In this document: positions 15,267-28,000 of the stretch, one piece after another | Numbering within the stretch: the stretch's first letter is position 1 | How the letters are laid out: each line of letters begins with the position of its first letter | Assembly (NCBI GenBank): GCA_964006375.1 | Contig: OZ023263.1 | Span: 130,903,954-130,967,953 of the forward strand | Origin: Tillus elongatus | Lineage: Eukaryota > Arthropoda > Insecta > Coleoptera > Cleridae | Reading direction: 5' to 3' | DNA length: 64,000 nucleotides | Notes under the pieces: model-generated | Database searches by the model: none | What the model saw: the letters and a program-made list of their open reading frames with translations, nothing else | What the model was told of the DNA's origin: nothing | Program-made: the position numbers and the translations under genes

Positions 15267-16231
15267 TTATATATCTGTTAACCTATCTCAAGACGTTAAG
15301 AAAATAAAAGTTATTAGTTAGGAAAGTTCGCAACCTCCATTCATTAACAACAACAAAAGAGTCTTTCCATAACCAGCATAGATAGAGGTTTGAGTTTTTT
15401 GTTGCTGTTTGCTAATAGGTTGATATAGTCATGAAAATCAAATTATTGCATATAGGCTGTCTACAATAAAAATGGTCTTTAGGTAGAACATATAATGGCA
15501 GGTAATGTGAGATTTTCAAATCGAACATCCTGTATTATATAGGAATAGCAAGATCAATTGATTTTATTTCTTAAAGTACTATATAATATTCTACCTATTA
15601 TTAGCGGTTTTCGACTTATTAGCAAAAAACCAAAATATTGCAAGTAAAATTTCGAAACTCCGTGGAGTAATACCAATCATTGCTCAACAACCTGTCATAT
15701 TATCAAATAAAGCTGAAAAAAAAATCTGGTTTATTAGTTAATATTAAAACATTTTACTGCTAAAAGAGTGTGGTTACCTTTAAAGGGGCGGTACATTGGT
15801 GCCATTACTAATAATTTTCTATGAAAAAAAAAATCTGTCACTGACGTTTCTTTCTTAGCAGTTATGTAGGTCATTTAGTGCTGATAATTTTTTTTATATT
15901 TTGTCGATTTTCATCTCGCTTATGAGATAAATGCAATTATGTTGTCTTATATTGTGTATCGAATGTGTTTTGGAAGGAATGAAAAAATTAGGCTGTTATT
16001 GTCATTTATTTATCAAGGTAATAATGGGCTTGTTCAATTGAAACCCATTTTTGGTTCAGAACAAAATTATTGGCAAATATATTTACAAATAATTACTATT
16101 ATTATTAGGGCACATATCCCATTGTTTCACCTACTGATGTATACCCTGCTTAAAGAATTCTTGTGGCTAATGCCCGAAAAATTCTTTTAATGCATTTAGT
16201 ACTTCTTCATCCGACTGAAAACGATTACCTT
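15267..16231. other. No gene seen
   Basis: AT-rich DNA. An 83-codon ORF at 15939-16190 has no recognisable features. Confidence 0.35.
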
Positions 16232-16600
16232 TTAACACCTTTTGCTGTAAGCCAGTTTGTATACGATACTACGGATAGATTCTATAATCACACCAACATC
16301 TTCTGAAATTGCTTTGAATGACAATAGACGATTTCCTCTAACCAGGTCTTCTACACATGCCACATTCCTGTCTGTTGATGCAGTGCTCAATGCACCTAGT
16401 TGCGGCTTATCATTTATCTTCTCTCTTTCACTCTTAAATTTTTGAAACCATTCCTTGACAGTTGGATATGCAAAACATGTGTTTCCATACACTGCTTGCA
16501 ATCGTGTTTGAATTTGCAATGGTTGCAAACCTTTATCACACAAAAATTGAATGACCGCACACTGATTATATTTAGATGGATTGTTAACAACAAACGCCAT
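16232..16600 (-). pseudogene. N-terminal DNA-binding part of a mariner-type transposase
   Basis: From Met at 16600 the 122 codons read as the paired helix-turn-helix region of mariner/Mos1-like transposases: 'CAVIQFLCDKGLQPLQIQTR', then 'YPTVKEWFQKFKSER', the linker 'DKPQLGALSTASTDRNV' (family: D-P-R-x-G-R-P-S-T), and a second HTH 'SFKAISEDVGVIIESIRSIV'. It stops before the catalytic domain; the D,D34D core is not found next to it. The family averages about 345 residues. The in-frame extension upstream to 16720 is probably not translated. The Arg/Pro changes in the linker suggest decay. Confidence 0.75.
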
Positions 16601-16720
16601 TTTAAAGTCACAATACTTAAAATCGCTGTTAAATACAAATGACAGGAACTCATAAGTGTGATGTTTACAAACAAAACTTACATTGCAAAACGTCATTTGA
16701 GTGATTACAACTGCTTTCAA

Positions 16721-18884
16721 GGCTAACCTGACAAAAGATGGGTTTTAATTGAGCAAGCCTTGTAATAGATGCTGTATATGCTTTTAAAATGCACTTTTCA
16801 ATTATACCTTGGGTGAATTAGCTAATTTGTTATTACATTGTGGTGAAGCGAAATAAAATGGAAAAGAAGCAGTGAGAATTTATTATGACAGGTTTTCCCG
16901 GATGAATAGCACGCAGCAGAAATATTTTTGAACATATCTGCAGATGTTTTAGGGAAATAGATGCCTTGAAATCTGTAAAATCTAATTCTATATGCAAAAG
17001 ATACCAATGACCTCCTCAAATTGAAGAGTCAGTTCTCAATGCAGTGGAAGGTAACCCCACTACAATTGTCAGAATCGTTTCTAACGAGAAAGTATTGCAA
17101 ATTAAATCACTACATCCAAATAGCTGTGATAATCTACTCTTGTTTGAAATACTATCTCATGAAATGATTTCAGGATCCATGACTTGAACAAAAAGAAAAT
17201 ATTCGTATTCCTCTACCGATAAACTTCTGAAAGGTTATATTACTCGACTTTTAACAAAAAAAATTAAATTTTCATAAAATCACCCCCCATTGATCCCCTA
17301 CCTCCTGAAGTGACCCAACCCAAAGACAATATGAAGTGTTCCTTTGCCAAAGACAAAACAAATCCCATTCCAGAATCAAGTTGTGTACGTTTTCAGATGT
17401 TTCGTCTTTTTTTGTTCTTAAAAAAAATTGGCATCAATATTCCACCCTTACACATTTAACCCCAAATGTGATTTCAGCATAGAATACCAGATGTTTGATG
17501 AAATTCAAAGTTTTGTAATAAACAAACAAACATAATATTACTGAAGGTTTAAAAAAACATTCAATTTTCTCAAAATCATTTATCACCTATCCCCTGGAGC
17601 AATTTCAAAATAATCTGAACCGTTCGTTACAGACCAAAAAAAATTGTTTCCAAATCATGCTTTTTATATTTGTGTATGGGACAGTATTAGTTATTTGGAC
17701 AATCAAAATAAATGGAAACTTTGAAACTACAAAAGTTTTTGACGTACCTGCATAAACTCCAAGCAACACAATGCACAAATTGTAACAAAAATGGACTGTG
17801 CACTTCTGGAACCTCAGGCAGAAGATTCCGATTTTTATTGACAATTGAGATTGCTTTGAATGTGTTTTAAGTAAGGTAGCGAAAGATCATCAAACAACAA
17901 TGAGTGGGCCTCGTATATATGTACATACTACGCAAATCCGTTTATTAGTGTATAGACTTTTATAAGCAACGTTCAGTCGCGAGGACTCAATAATTTACTC
18001 GAGTGTCACAATGAGTTCAAGAAGAGATATGTACGGTGTCACATTGGACTGCTAGGAAATCAACATGTGCAACAATTCCTTGAAACGCCAACCAGAGAAA
18101 CCTTAAGCTTCAACATATAAAAACATTGTATCGTCTGTATTTTTAAACAAACCAAAATTTTTTGTAGAAAACAATTAATTATAAATTAAAATAGTTCATT
18201 TGTCCATCTCAAACCACTATCAGAATTGATTTAATTAAAAACGTTTAAATTAAAAACAACTAGGCGTATTGTTTTGCCTCTTTTTTTTGTTGAAGAATTA
18301 TATTTCATGTGATTTTAAATTTACTAAACTGTTGGAATTGTGATACATAGTCTTCTTTAATTAGTCGATAGTAGATAACACTAGAACTAAATTCACTTTC
18401 AAATGTATATTAAAACTATTAATATGACCTATATATTATATTGATTTTACATGACAGCTCTTTCCCAACGATGTGTCTTTTTTAGATAATTTATCCATAT
18501 CGGAGGGAAACAGCTGCCACGTAATTATAATAATAAAATGTAAATCTTACACCTGTTAGTAAATATATTATTTTACACGATTTTCATTAACAGCCTTTGA
18601 TTGTATTGTCACAATAAGCGAATTTTGTCCCTTACTTAAATATACCTTGTATTCCACTTTTAAAATTGTATTAAACTTCCTTTCTTTTAACTTATTGTTT
18701 ATTTTCTGTGAGAACTATTAGGGATTTTCCCACATCCAACACTTTTAGATAAATCAACTGCTGATAAATATAATTTGACATCACTAATGCACGTCGACAC
18801 TACTCTTTCCCTTTGCATTCCTTGTCTTTACTGAGTTATTTACATGTGAACGTCTTCATGATCTGTTACTATAAGTTAAAAAAC
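16721..18884. other. No gene seen
   Basis: AT-rich DNA without recognisable coding content or clear repeats, apart from loose similarity between C/T-rich phrases near 17280 and 17580 ('caccccccattgatcccc', 'cacctatcccctgg'). Confidence 0.35.
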
Positions 18885-19145
18885 ATTTAAAGGAGGTACG
18901 ACTGCAAAATCTGAAAAAGGCAGCTGTTAGAGATCCGACTAGGCTATTTTTTTCGCTTTTCCACTCATATTTACAGTTCGTTTTCCTCGCCCTACACCCT
19001 TATTAACTCCTGGTCCTGTAACTTTTTTAGAGGTTGTTTATAAGAAATATTTGTTGTGGGTTATGCACCTAGGAGAATCCTAAGCATGTTTCGGAAAACA
19101 ATTCTCAAAACCCTCCATGAGGTAAACTGCTAATTTACCAAATTT
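18885..19145 (+). repeat. Dispersed repeat R2, copy 1
   Basis: Aligns in the same orientation with 59385-59660: shared order of 'ctgcaaaat..g', 'ctattttttt'/'ctgtttcttc', 'cttttccactcat', 'cctggtcctgtaactttt', 'ttgttgtggg', 'ctgctaatttacc'. About 70-75 percent identity by eye. No ORF. Confidence 0.6.
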
Positions 19146-19318
19146 ATTTTATATATATATTTCATTTTGTGCTGTTTAGACAAATTAAATTCCTGATTGT
19201 CATTTATTTTATTTATTTTATTAAATTAACCCACTATAAAGATTCATCTAGAGATATTGTATTTTATTTGTCCCTTTGGTAGTACCTTTCTTTTCATAAA
19301 TCAAACATCTTAATCTTA

Positions 19319-19354
19319 TGAAAATTCACTACCATAACGCACTTGCTGCGTCCC
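19319..19354 (-). repeat. Isolated copy of the MITE-like end
   Basis: 'gaaaattcactaccataacg' followed by 'cacttgctgcgtc', a perfect match to the right end of the module at 7296-7601, without a partner nearby. Confidence 0.6.
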
Positions 19355-20039
19355 GAGTTTTTTTGAAATTTTGAAACATCTTAATGCAGATTTTTATTGT
19401 CCTGTGTTAAGACAAATTTGCATAGGGTCGCTTTATATATACATATATATGTTAGTTGATAGGTTTGATCCATGATACAAATAACGAGAGATATGATATT
19501 CAGACTACCTATTTTTCGACCTGTCACGCGCATGGTGTCAAGTGGTGAGTCCAATGCAACAATAATATGCTATCGTGGAGTGGGGTTTGACTTTTCATCA
19601 CAACCTCTTAACAAATTACGTATTTTACTAATATTTAAGTGCATACAGTTGGAAGTAATAAAAATGAAAAAGATTAAATTTAGTGCTGCGATTTATATGA
19701 TCTGAAAAAGACAATATAGGCGTAACTTCAACCACATTAAGCTGATGTATAGAAACTTTTTGATTGCGAATGACTTTGTTTTAAGTGTGTAGTTGGACTT
19801 CTATAACGTTACTCACCACGTGACGTCATAGGAGGGGGCGGGACATATGTGCAATATCATATTTCTTCTAAGTCATTATATTATGGGTTTGATCAGTGGT
19901 ATATTCGCTGTCAGATTAGATGCCCAGAGTTCAAGCTATTTTCACCATGTTTGATACATTTCATATACTCATGATAACGATAATTAATAGATCAAAACGA
20001 TATTAATTATTCTGAAAAATTACGATTCTATTATTATTA

Positions 20040-21960
20040 ATTTTTATAAACATATAGAATTCAATTATTGTGAATTGCTATTTATTCCAAAAAGTAACAC
20101 AAAATATGGTAGTTTCACATATAATTCTTTAAATGTAATGTACAAAAGATATTTCTGTATAAATAGTTCATTGAGATGACCAACATGTGTTTTATTTTTA
20201 ATTTTTTTAAAGCATATAGAGTTCAATTATTGTGAGTTGCTATTTATTCCAAAAAGTAACACAAAACATGGTAGTTTCACACATAATTCTTTAAATGTAA
20301 TGTACAAAAGACATTTCTGTATAAATAGTTCATTGAGATGACCAACATATGTTTTATTTTTAATTTTTTTTAAAACATATAGAGTTCAATTATTGTGAAT
20401 TGCCATTTATTCCAAAAAGTAACACAAAATATGGTAGTTTCACATATAATTCTTTAAATGTAATGTACAAAAGACATTTTTGTATAACTAGTTCATTGAG
20501 ATAACCAGCATGTGTTTTATTTCTATTTTTTTTTTAAACATATAGAGTTCAATTATTGTGAATTGCTATTTATTCCAAAAAGTAACACAAAATATGGTAG
20601 TTTCACATATAATTCTTTAAATGTAATGTACAAAAGACATTTCTGTATAACTAGTTTATTGAGATTACCAAGATGTGTATTATTTTTAATTGTTTTAAAA
20701 CATATAGAGTTCAATTATTGTGAGTTGCTATTTATTCCAAAAAGTAACACAAAATATGGTAGTTTCACATCTAATTCTTTAAATGTAATGTACAAAAGAC
20801 ATTTCTGTGTAAATAGTTCATTGAGATGACCAGCATGTGTTTTATTTTTAATTTTTTTTAAACATATAGAGTTCAATTATTGTGAATTGCTATTTATTCC
20901 AAAAAGTAACACAAAATATGGTAGTTTTACATATAATTCTTTAAATGTAATGTACAAAAGACATTTCTGTATAAATAGTTCATTGAGATGACCAACATGT
21001 GTTTTATTTTTAATTTTTTTAAAGCATATAGAGTTCAATTATTGTGACTTGCTATTTATTCCAAAAAGTAACACAAATTATGGTAGTTTCACATATAATT
21101 CTTTAAATGTAATGTACAAAAGACATTTCTGTATAAATAGTTCATTGAAATAACCACATGTGTTTTATTTTTAATTTTTTTAAAACATATAGAGTTCAAT
21201 TATTGTGAATTGCCATTTATTCCAAAAAGTAACACAAAATATGGTAGTTTCACATATAATTCTTTAAATGTAATGTACAAAAGATATTTCTGTATAAATA
21301 GTTCATTGAGATGACCAACATGTGTTTCATTTTTAATTTTTTTAAACATATAGAGTTCAATTATTGTGAATTGCTATTTATTCCAAAAAGTAACACAAAA
21401 TATGGTAGTTTAACATATAATTCTTTAAATGTAATGTACAAAAGACATTTCTGTATAACTAGATCATTGAGATTACCAAGATGTGTATTATTTTTAATTT
21501 TTTTAAAGCATATAGAGTTCAATTATTGTTAATTGCTATTTATTCCAAAAAGTAACACAAAATATGGTAGTTTCACATATAATTATTTAAATGTAATGTA
21601 CAAAAGACATTTCTGTATAAATAGTTCATTAAGATGACCAGCATGTGTTTTATTTTTAATTTTTTTAAAACATATAGAGTTCAATTATTGTGAATTGCTA
21701 TTTATTCCAGAAACTAACACAAAATATGGTAGTTTCACATATAATTCTTTAAATGTATAAAGACATTTCTGTATAACTAGTTCATTGAGATGACCAACAT
21801 GTGTATTATTTTCAAGTTTTTATTTAAACAACATATAAAGTACAATAAATTTGAATTGCTATTTATTCCAAAAAGTAACACAAAATATTGTAGTATCACA
21901 TATGTAATGTACAAAAGACATTTCTGTATAAGTAGTTCATTGTTATGACCAACATGTGTA
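20040..21960 (+). repeat. Tandem satellite, about 12 copies of a 162-bp unit
   Basis: Units start with 'catatagagttcaattattg' near 20050, 20213, 20375, 20538, 20700, 20863, 21026, 21187, 21348, 21508, 21670 and (degenerate) 21832. Each contains 'ccaaaaagtaacacaaaat' and 'gtaatgtacaaaagacattt'. The period is about 162 bp, a multiple of three, so open frames repeat the same peptide across copies; these ORFs are a by-product. First and last units are the most divergent, as expected for array edges. Confidence 0.95.
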
Positions 21961-22932
21961 TTATCTTTAATTTTATTTATGCCATGTCAAATGGTTATTA
22001 CATACTATTTACTGGTTCCTGGCGCCCACATGAAACTATGTAACTTTATAATATGTTTTAAAGTTAGAACAGGCAACGACCGCAAGCTAAGTAGGTACCT
22101 ACTTCATTTAGTGGTTACTAGTTACAAAAAGAACTGTTTAGAGTACATATTTCACCCTAATGAAGAAGGTACATAAAGGCTAGTCTTGCATTATTTCGTT
22201 AATAGTTATCTATAATAAGGACTTACCTCAGAAACAACAATTAATTAATATAAGTGAGTGACAATTTGGAATGAAGGGTTTTTATTAATTTTTCAGTCTT
22301 GTTCGCTTTCTGCATTCTAGATTCTTCACTAACATTAAATTCAAATTCTTTAAATGTTTGTATGGCTTGTAATTGCGCGTCTCTAATTGTGACTATATAA
22401 AGTTAGTCACTGACCCAATACTTAATATACTCAGTATAACCGATTAACTCATGACAGAATGCCAATGACAATTGACAAAAGAGGCTTAACACATGTTTGC
22501 AGTTTGTATTTTCCATTGACTTACAAGTTGCTAATAAATTCAATTGACATTGATTATTCGAATGGGTTACCAATGTTAAGTACATGTGGCATTATTGTGA
22601 CGTTACAGTGGCATGGACAAGGCGATACAGGCGAATACGAAGGTTTAAGTAAACTATTCATATTTAAAACTTCATCACCAGCAAGTACCCACATTTTGTT
22701 ACTATGTCCCCAAAAAGCACTTTACCTAATTTCTTTACTTAGCTGAGACACAAACCACATCAAGTCCTCAAAGTGAACAAAGCATGCCATTTTTTCTCTA
22801 GTTCTCTTAAATTATTATTTTTTAAACCAGGATTGAAGCAAAATATTAGGAACGCTTATGTTTATCTATTTAACCATTAAACTAAATTACATAAATTATG
22901 AAAAATTGAAGTCCTTAAACTGTACCTTGCAC

Positions 22933-22934
<2 letters not shown>
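21961..22934. other. No gene seen
   Basis: Short ORFs only, none recognisable. Confidence 0.35.

Positions 22935-23007
<73 letters not shown>
22935..23007. repeat. (AT)n microsatellite
   Basis: A pure AT run just outside the Polinton nest. Confidence 0.9.
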
Positions 23008-23010
<3 letters not shown>

Positions 23011-23107
23011 GAACCCTTCCTGTTTCTAACTTGAGTGTGTGTATGTGTAGAGTACATCTAATAATAATAATTTCAGCAAATGTATGTACTTTAAACATGC
23101 GCAGACA

Positions 23108-23610
23108 CTTTTTCAATAAAATTCAAATTTCCTGCCAAACCGAGTAACATAACAACCATACAACAAACATATCATCAGAACCCAACATACAGCACTTAAC
23201 CTTAGCAAGCAAATTAACATTCAACATACCAACACGTGATAAACTCATAACAAACAAGCATGTGTGTAGACTTAACCTATAACATTCGGCTGGCAGAGTC
23301 CTAATCTATAACATACGGCACAGATCCAACACATGATCTTATATGTCAACAAAAATAGCCTAACATACAAGACTTAACCTATAACATTCGGTAAGCGGAA
23401 GTCCTAACATCATATTCGGCTAGCCGAGTCCTAACCTAACATTCACATGAGCTTATATGTCAAACATAACCACAAATTTTCACATGGTAAGCTCATAACA
23501 AACAAGCATGTGTGCAGACCTAGAACATTCGGTATATACAACACGTGATGCGAGTGTTGCCTGGCAACCAACAAACAAACACGTGGTGAGCTTAACCTAA
23601 GAACACAGTC
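23108..23610 (+). mobile_element. Outer Polinton-like element B, inner portion of its right terminal repeat
   Basis: 'caataaaattcaaatttcct' and the following 'gccaaaccgag..aacataacaac..caac' match, in the same orientation, the right TIR of Polinton A from about 38915 ('caataaaactcaaatttccc'). It continues into loose repeats of the type 'cttaacctaagaacacactc'/'taacctaacaaac' up to the 6-bp duplication ACAGTC. The same repeats resume at 39673 and lead to another terminus at 40453, so this is the inner portion of an older relative's right end. The body of element B is not visible further left. Confidence 0.6.
23605..23610. repeat. Target-site duplication of Polinton A, left (ACAGTC)
   Basis: ACAGTC precedes the left terminus and is repeated at 39673-39678 after the right terminus. 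Polintons characteristically make 5-6-bp duplications. Confidence 0.85.
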
Positions 23611-23652
23611 AGTAGATAGGGAGGCACCTGGGACCACCTCTCCACTTTTTTC

Positions 23653-23673
23653 TGCGCATGCGCGATGACGTCA
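23653..23673. promoter_or_regulatory. NRF-1-like and CRE-like palindromes at the Polinton terminus
   Basis: TGCGCATGCGCG (23653-23664) fits the NRF-1/Ewg core and TGACGTCA (from about 23666) is the CREB/ATF palindrome. The pair is mirrored near 39605-39632. Function is inferred from motif matches only; such palindromes could equally serve replication or transposition. Confidence 0.4.
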
Positions 23674-24374
23674 CGCGCATGCGTGTGACGTTGACAGTTG
23701 ACAGCTGACCTGTCATCTGTCATGTCAGCTGTCAATGTCAGCTATCTGACCTGTCATCTGTCAATGTCAGCTGTCAAATGTCAGCTGTCATGTGTCAGCT
23801 GTCGTATGTCACATTTGACCTGTCTGATGACGTCAAATGTTCCAAGATGTCCGATCCTGACAGTTGTGACCTCTCATGATGTTCCAAGATGGCCGCAATC
23901 AGGTTAGGTCTCCATGTGTTTATTGTCAGCTGTCATATGTCACATCTGACCTGTCTAATGACGTCAAATGTTCCATAGATAGCCACAACCCAGGTTAGGT
24001 CTCCATGTGTTTGTTGTTAGCTGTCTGGGCTGTTACATCTGTCCCCTGATGACGTCAAATATTCCAAGATGGCTACAACCCGGGTTAGGTCTCCATGTGT
24101 TTGTCGAATGCCTGCTATCTGGTTGGTTGTTGAGGTTATGTGTGCGTTGTATGACATATAAGCATGCTAAATTCCCGCTATCTGATTGTTTGTTAAGGTT
24201 ATGTTCGTATACATGTGTTGTATGACATATAAGCATGCTGATTCCCGCTATCTGAATGTAAGTCTGTATTTGTTATGTCGCCAATCCGCTATCTGAATGT
24301 TTGTTTGTTACGAGCTTGCCAACATTTCTTTCGGGTTATGTTTGTAACACACACAGCTGTCATAGAAGCTCACT

Positions 24375-24379
24375 CATAT
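24375..24379. repeat. Target-site duplication of BEL, left (CATAT)
   Basis: CATAT here and at 30646-30650. The uninterrupted sequence exists inverted in the right TIR ('caacatatgagtgagct' near 38990-39007), which confirms the exact insertion point. Confidence 0.95.
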
Positions 24380-24678
24380 TGTTAGAACTTTACCAAGACT
24401 AGTTTTTATAAACACCAATAGTAAATACTGGTGCAACAGGCAGTTCCCGAATTCCCTGAACCGGTTTCACACGTGTCGAAGCACAAAGGGAACAGATGAA
24501 GAGAAGAGACCGCTAGAGACTGTCACACAGGACAGATCTCATCTTAGATATCCATATTAATAAAATCATTGTAAAATTAGGAATATAAGTATTTTTGTGT
24601 ATAGTTAATTTAGTAAAGTTATTTAAAAAATGGAGTGTTAGTTTCCATACTAGCGATTGACATCCCCAACATTAAACA
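24380..24678 (+). repeat. BEL 5' LTR
   Basis: 299 bp, TG..CA boundaries, identical to the 3' LTR but for one base. It contains 'attaataaaatcattg', an AATAAA polyadenylation signal. Confidence 0.97.
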
Positions 24679-24681
24679 TCT

Positions 24682-24699
24682 TGGTCCTTCGAGCCGGAT
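24682..24699 (+). promoter_or_regulatory. Primer binding site, tRNA-Tyr type
   Basis: TGGTCCTTCGAGCCGGAT begins three bases after the LTR. It is complementary to the 3' end of animal tRNA-Tyr (..ATCCGGCTCGAAGGA plus CCA), as I recall that tRNA. Confidence 0.8.
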
Positions 24700-25092
24700 A
24701 TGAAAATATATGGAAATTAAACATATAAAAGATAAATTGACCTGGTGCAAATAACTACAAGTTAGCTGACTGGTGACGACTTCAGGATAGAGGATACAAT
24801 CGAGTGAGTCATGTCCATCTTATTTCAGTATTCCATATTCCTTTATAATATTTGCATGCTTTGATTTGTGTACTCGTATAGTTATAAAACTGTTACTTAA
24901 CTGTCTTCAAGAAAATTAAAATTTACAAGCGATCGATCGAGAGGAATAATTATGTAATAAAAAATTAGACCTTGCTTTGTCTATATACCTGTATGTGTAT
25001 ATATAAAAAATAAATACAATTCTTTATCAAATTTAAAAGGCTTAAACAATTGATTTTAATTTACTATTTTCATTATAAATAAATAAAATAAA
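24700..25092 (+). other. BEL untranslated leader
   Basis: AT-rich, without an ORF, ending 'aataaaataaaatg' at the gag-pol start. Two tRNA-independent features were looked for (hairpins, splice sites) and none was convincing. Confidence 0.5.
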
Positions 25093-28000
25093 ATGACTGA
25101 TGTAAAGGCTTTAAAGGCTAGACGTGGACAAGTTAGAGGTTGTTTAACACGATTTGAAAATTTTATTAATGAGCCGACTAACATGCAAAAGGTTGATGAG
25201 CTTACGATAAGACTTGAAAAAATAAAAGACTACTTTGCTGAATTTGACACCATCCAATCTCAACTAGAAACATTAGATGAAGGTGAGATTGAGTTTAGGG
25301 AACAAATAGAAAACAGTTTCTTTGTTAATATGGGTTTAGCCAAAAAATTAATCGCTAACGCTAGTATTCCGGTAGCGCCACGGCCGGGTTCTGACAAAAA
25401 TTCAGTTGATATACAAGGGTCAACCAATAATTGCGGTGTAAAACTACAGCCTATAGACTTACCTATATATTCTGGGGGTTACCAAGACTGGGTTCACTTC
25501 CACGATACATTTTTGTCTTTAGTACATTCTAATACGTCATTAGACTCTGTACAAAAATTTCACTACTTAAAAACATGCTTAAAAAATGAGGCTCTTCAAG
25601 TTATTGAAAACTTACAAGTTACTGACACTAATTATGCTACGGCATGGGATCTTTTAAAACAACGTTTTGAAAATAAAAGACTCATTGTACAAGGTCACTT
25701 AAGGTCTCTTTTTGATATTCCACCCACTTTCAAGGAATACAGTAGCGGGTTGAGAAATATCGTAGATAGCGTTTTGAAACACACACGTGCCTTAAAGTCA
25801 TTAGGGCAACCAGTTGATACCTGGGATACAATTTTAATATATTTGACTTGCACAAAACTAGATAATGTAACTAGGCGTGAATGGGAAGCTAGGCTAAAAC
25901 CAAATATTTTTCCTAATTGTGATGACTTGACTGACTTTTTAAAAAATAAATGTTTATTGCTAGAGGCTTTAGACGCCAATAAAAAGAAAGACGATTTTAA
26001 AGGGACTTTGAAACCTCTTGATAATAGAAGAACACATTCATTTACACTAGTAAAAAATAAAAATAATACTTTCGATAATTCAAAGACTAGTAAAACAGTA
26101 TCAAACAACAATAGTTATGCATGCTATTACTGCAATGAAAAACATTCAATTTATAAATGTGGTAAATTTCTTAACCTCTCGGTAGACGATAGATACAGGG
26201 AATTAAGAAAACTTAAATTATGTACAAATTGCTTAAGACCGGGCCATAATAAATTCGAATGTCAGCATAGCAATTGCCGCAAATGTAATAAAAAGCACAA
26301 TACCATAATACATTCGGATAGTTATTCGACAACAGAAAAAACAAACTTAAATAAAACTACATCACAGATAAGTGAAGACTCGAAGGTAGTTGTTGGTCAT
26401 ACATCACATCAGAACAATTTTGTCTTATTGTCTACTGCAATGGTCATATTAATTAACAAGTTTGGTAACGGCGCAACATGTCGCGCGTTGTTAGATTCGG
26501 GGAGTCAGAGTAATTTTATAACAAACGGTTTAGTTAAACGACTAAAATTAAAAGAAGAAGAAATTAAAATTTCAGTTACAAGTATAGGTCAAGGTCAAAC
26601 ATCAATTTCTAAAATGACAACGGCTGTTATAAAATCAACACTTAATGACTTTTCTTCTAAACAAACATTTTTAATATTACCTAAAATTACGGACAAAATT
26701 CCAAGTCAGTCTTATGATTCAAAAATTATTGATTTGCCTAATTATGCGACTTTAGCAGATCCAGCATTTAACAAGGCTACAAACATAGACATATTATTAG
26801 GAGCGCCAATGTTTTATAATCTGTTGCTAAATGGTCAAGTAAGATTGGGCGACGGCAAGCCTATTTTACAAGAAGCACAACTAGGGTGGATTCTAGCTGG
26901 AACCATTAATTTTTCTGAGGGTAAAGCGATTCAGTCTACAAGTTGTAATTTAAGTTTAAATCAACAATTAACAAAATTTTGGGAACTTGAGGAAATACCA
27001 GCTAAAAGACACTTGTCTTTAGATGAACAATTTTGTGAAACATACTTTAGAGACACTACTACTCGCGATAAGGACGGGCGTTTCATTGTTCGACTGCCTT
27101 TCAATGAATCTATAAAAAATTTAGGAAATTCCAAGACAAAGGCGTTAAAACGATTCGAATCAATTGAAAGAAAATTTGAAAGGGACTCTGAATATAAAAA
27201 AATGTATGTAGATTTCATGAAAGAATATCTTACTATGGGCCACATGTCTTTAGTATCAGTTGATGTAAATAATAATGACTTTAGCTTCTATTTGCCACAT
27301 CATGCGGTTTGTAAAGAATCAAGTACAACTACTAGATTACGTGTTGTATTTGACGGAAGCGCTCCAAGCGATAATGGCATTTCTTTAAACAGTTGCTTAC
27401 GTGTTGGTCCAACAATACAAGATGACATTTTTGATATAATTTTGAGATTTCGTCAACATACTTACGTCATGACGGCTGACATTGCAAAAATGTATAGAAT
27501 GATCATAGTTCATCCAGATGACAGAAACATGCAAAGAATTTTTTGGCGTAACGATAATGATGAAAATATTAAAATGTTTACTTTAGATAGTGTTGTTTAC
27601 GGTCTAGCATCATCTCCATTCTTAGCTATCAGGTGTCTTCACGAATTAGCTTATCAATATAAATCAGAATATCCAACTGCATGTAACACAATTTTAAAAG
27701 ATTTTTATGTAGATGATCTTTTGGCAGGCACTGATGCGATCGAGGACGCTATCAAATTAAAAAATGACTTGATATCTGTTTTAAAATTAGGCGGCTTTGA
27801 CTTGCGCAAATGGACTTCAAATAATAAAGATATTCTCGAAGATATAAAAACCGATCAAGAGTCAATAAAATTAGGACAAAACGACAAAGAAATAAAAACT
27901 TTAGGTATAATATGGGACGCCGACACTGATATGCTCAGATATTCTGTAAATTTAAGAGGTTTAAATACTCAACCTTCCAAGCGACAAATTCTGTCAATAA

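Larger units (their letters stand above)
23611..24379 (+). repeat. Left TIR of Polinton A, outer segment
   Basis: Inverted match to about 39000-39672. Contents in order: terminus, NRF-1-like and CRE-like palindromes, a dense run of TGTCAGCTGTCA-type short repeats (23695-23820), then about three degenerate units combining TGACGTCA, 'ttccaagatggc' and 'ggttaggtctccatgtgttt', and 'catataagcatgctgattcc' units. It is interrupted by the BEL element; its last five bases (CATAT) are the BEL target duplication. Confidence 0.9.

Noticed and set aside
20512..21532. ORFs with repeated HIEFNYCELLF peptide
   Set aside because: By-product of a satellite with a period divisible by three; other units carry stops.
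20040..21960. CRISPR-like array
   Set aside because: No spacers; units are head-to-tail repeats in a eukaryotic genome.
23698..24236. ORFs in the left Polinton TIR (and 38580-39285 in the right)
   Set aside because: They derive from simple CAGCTG/TGTCA repeats and are not kept in the opposite TIR.
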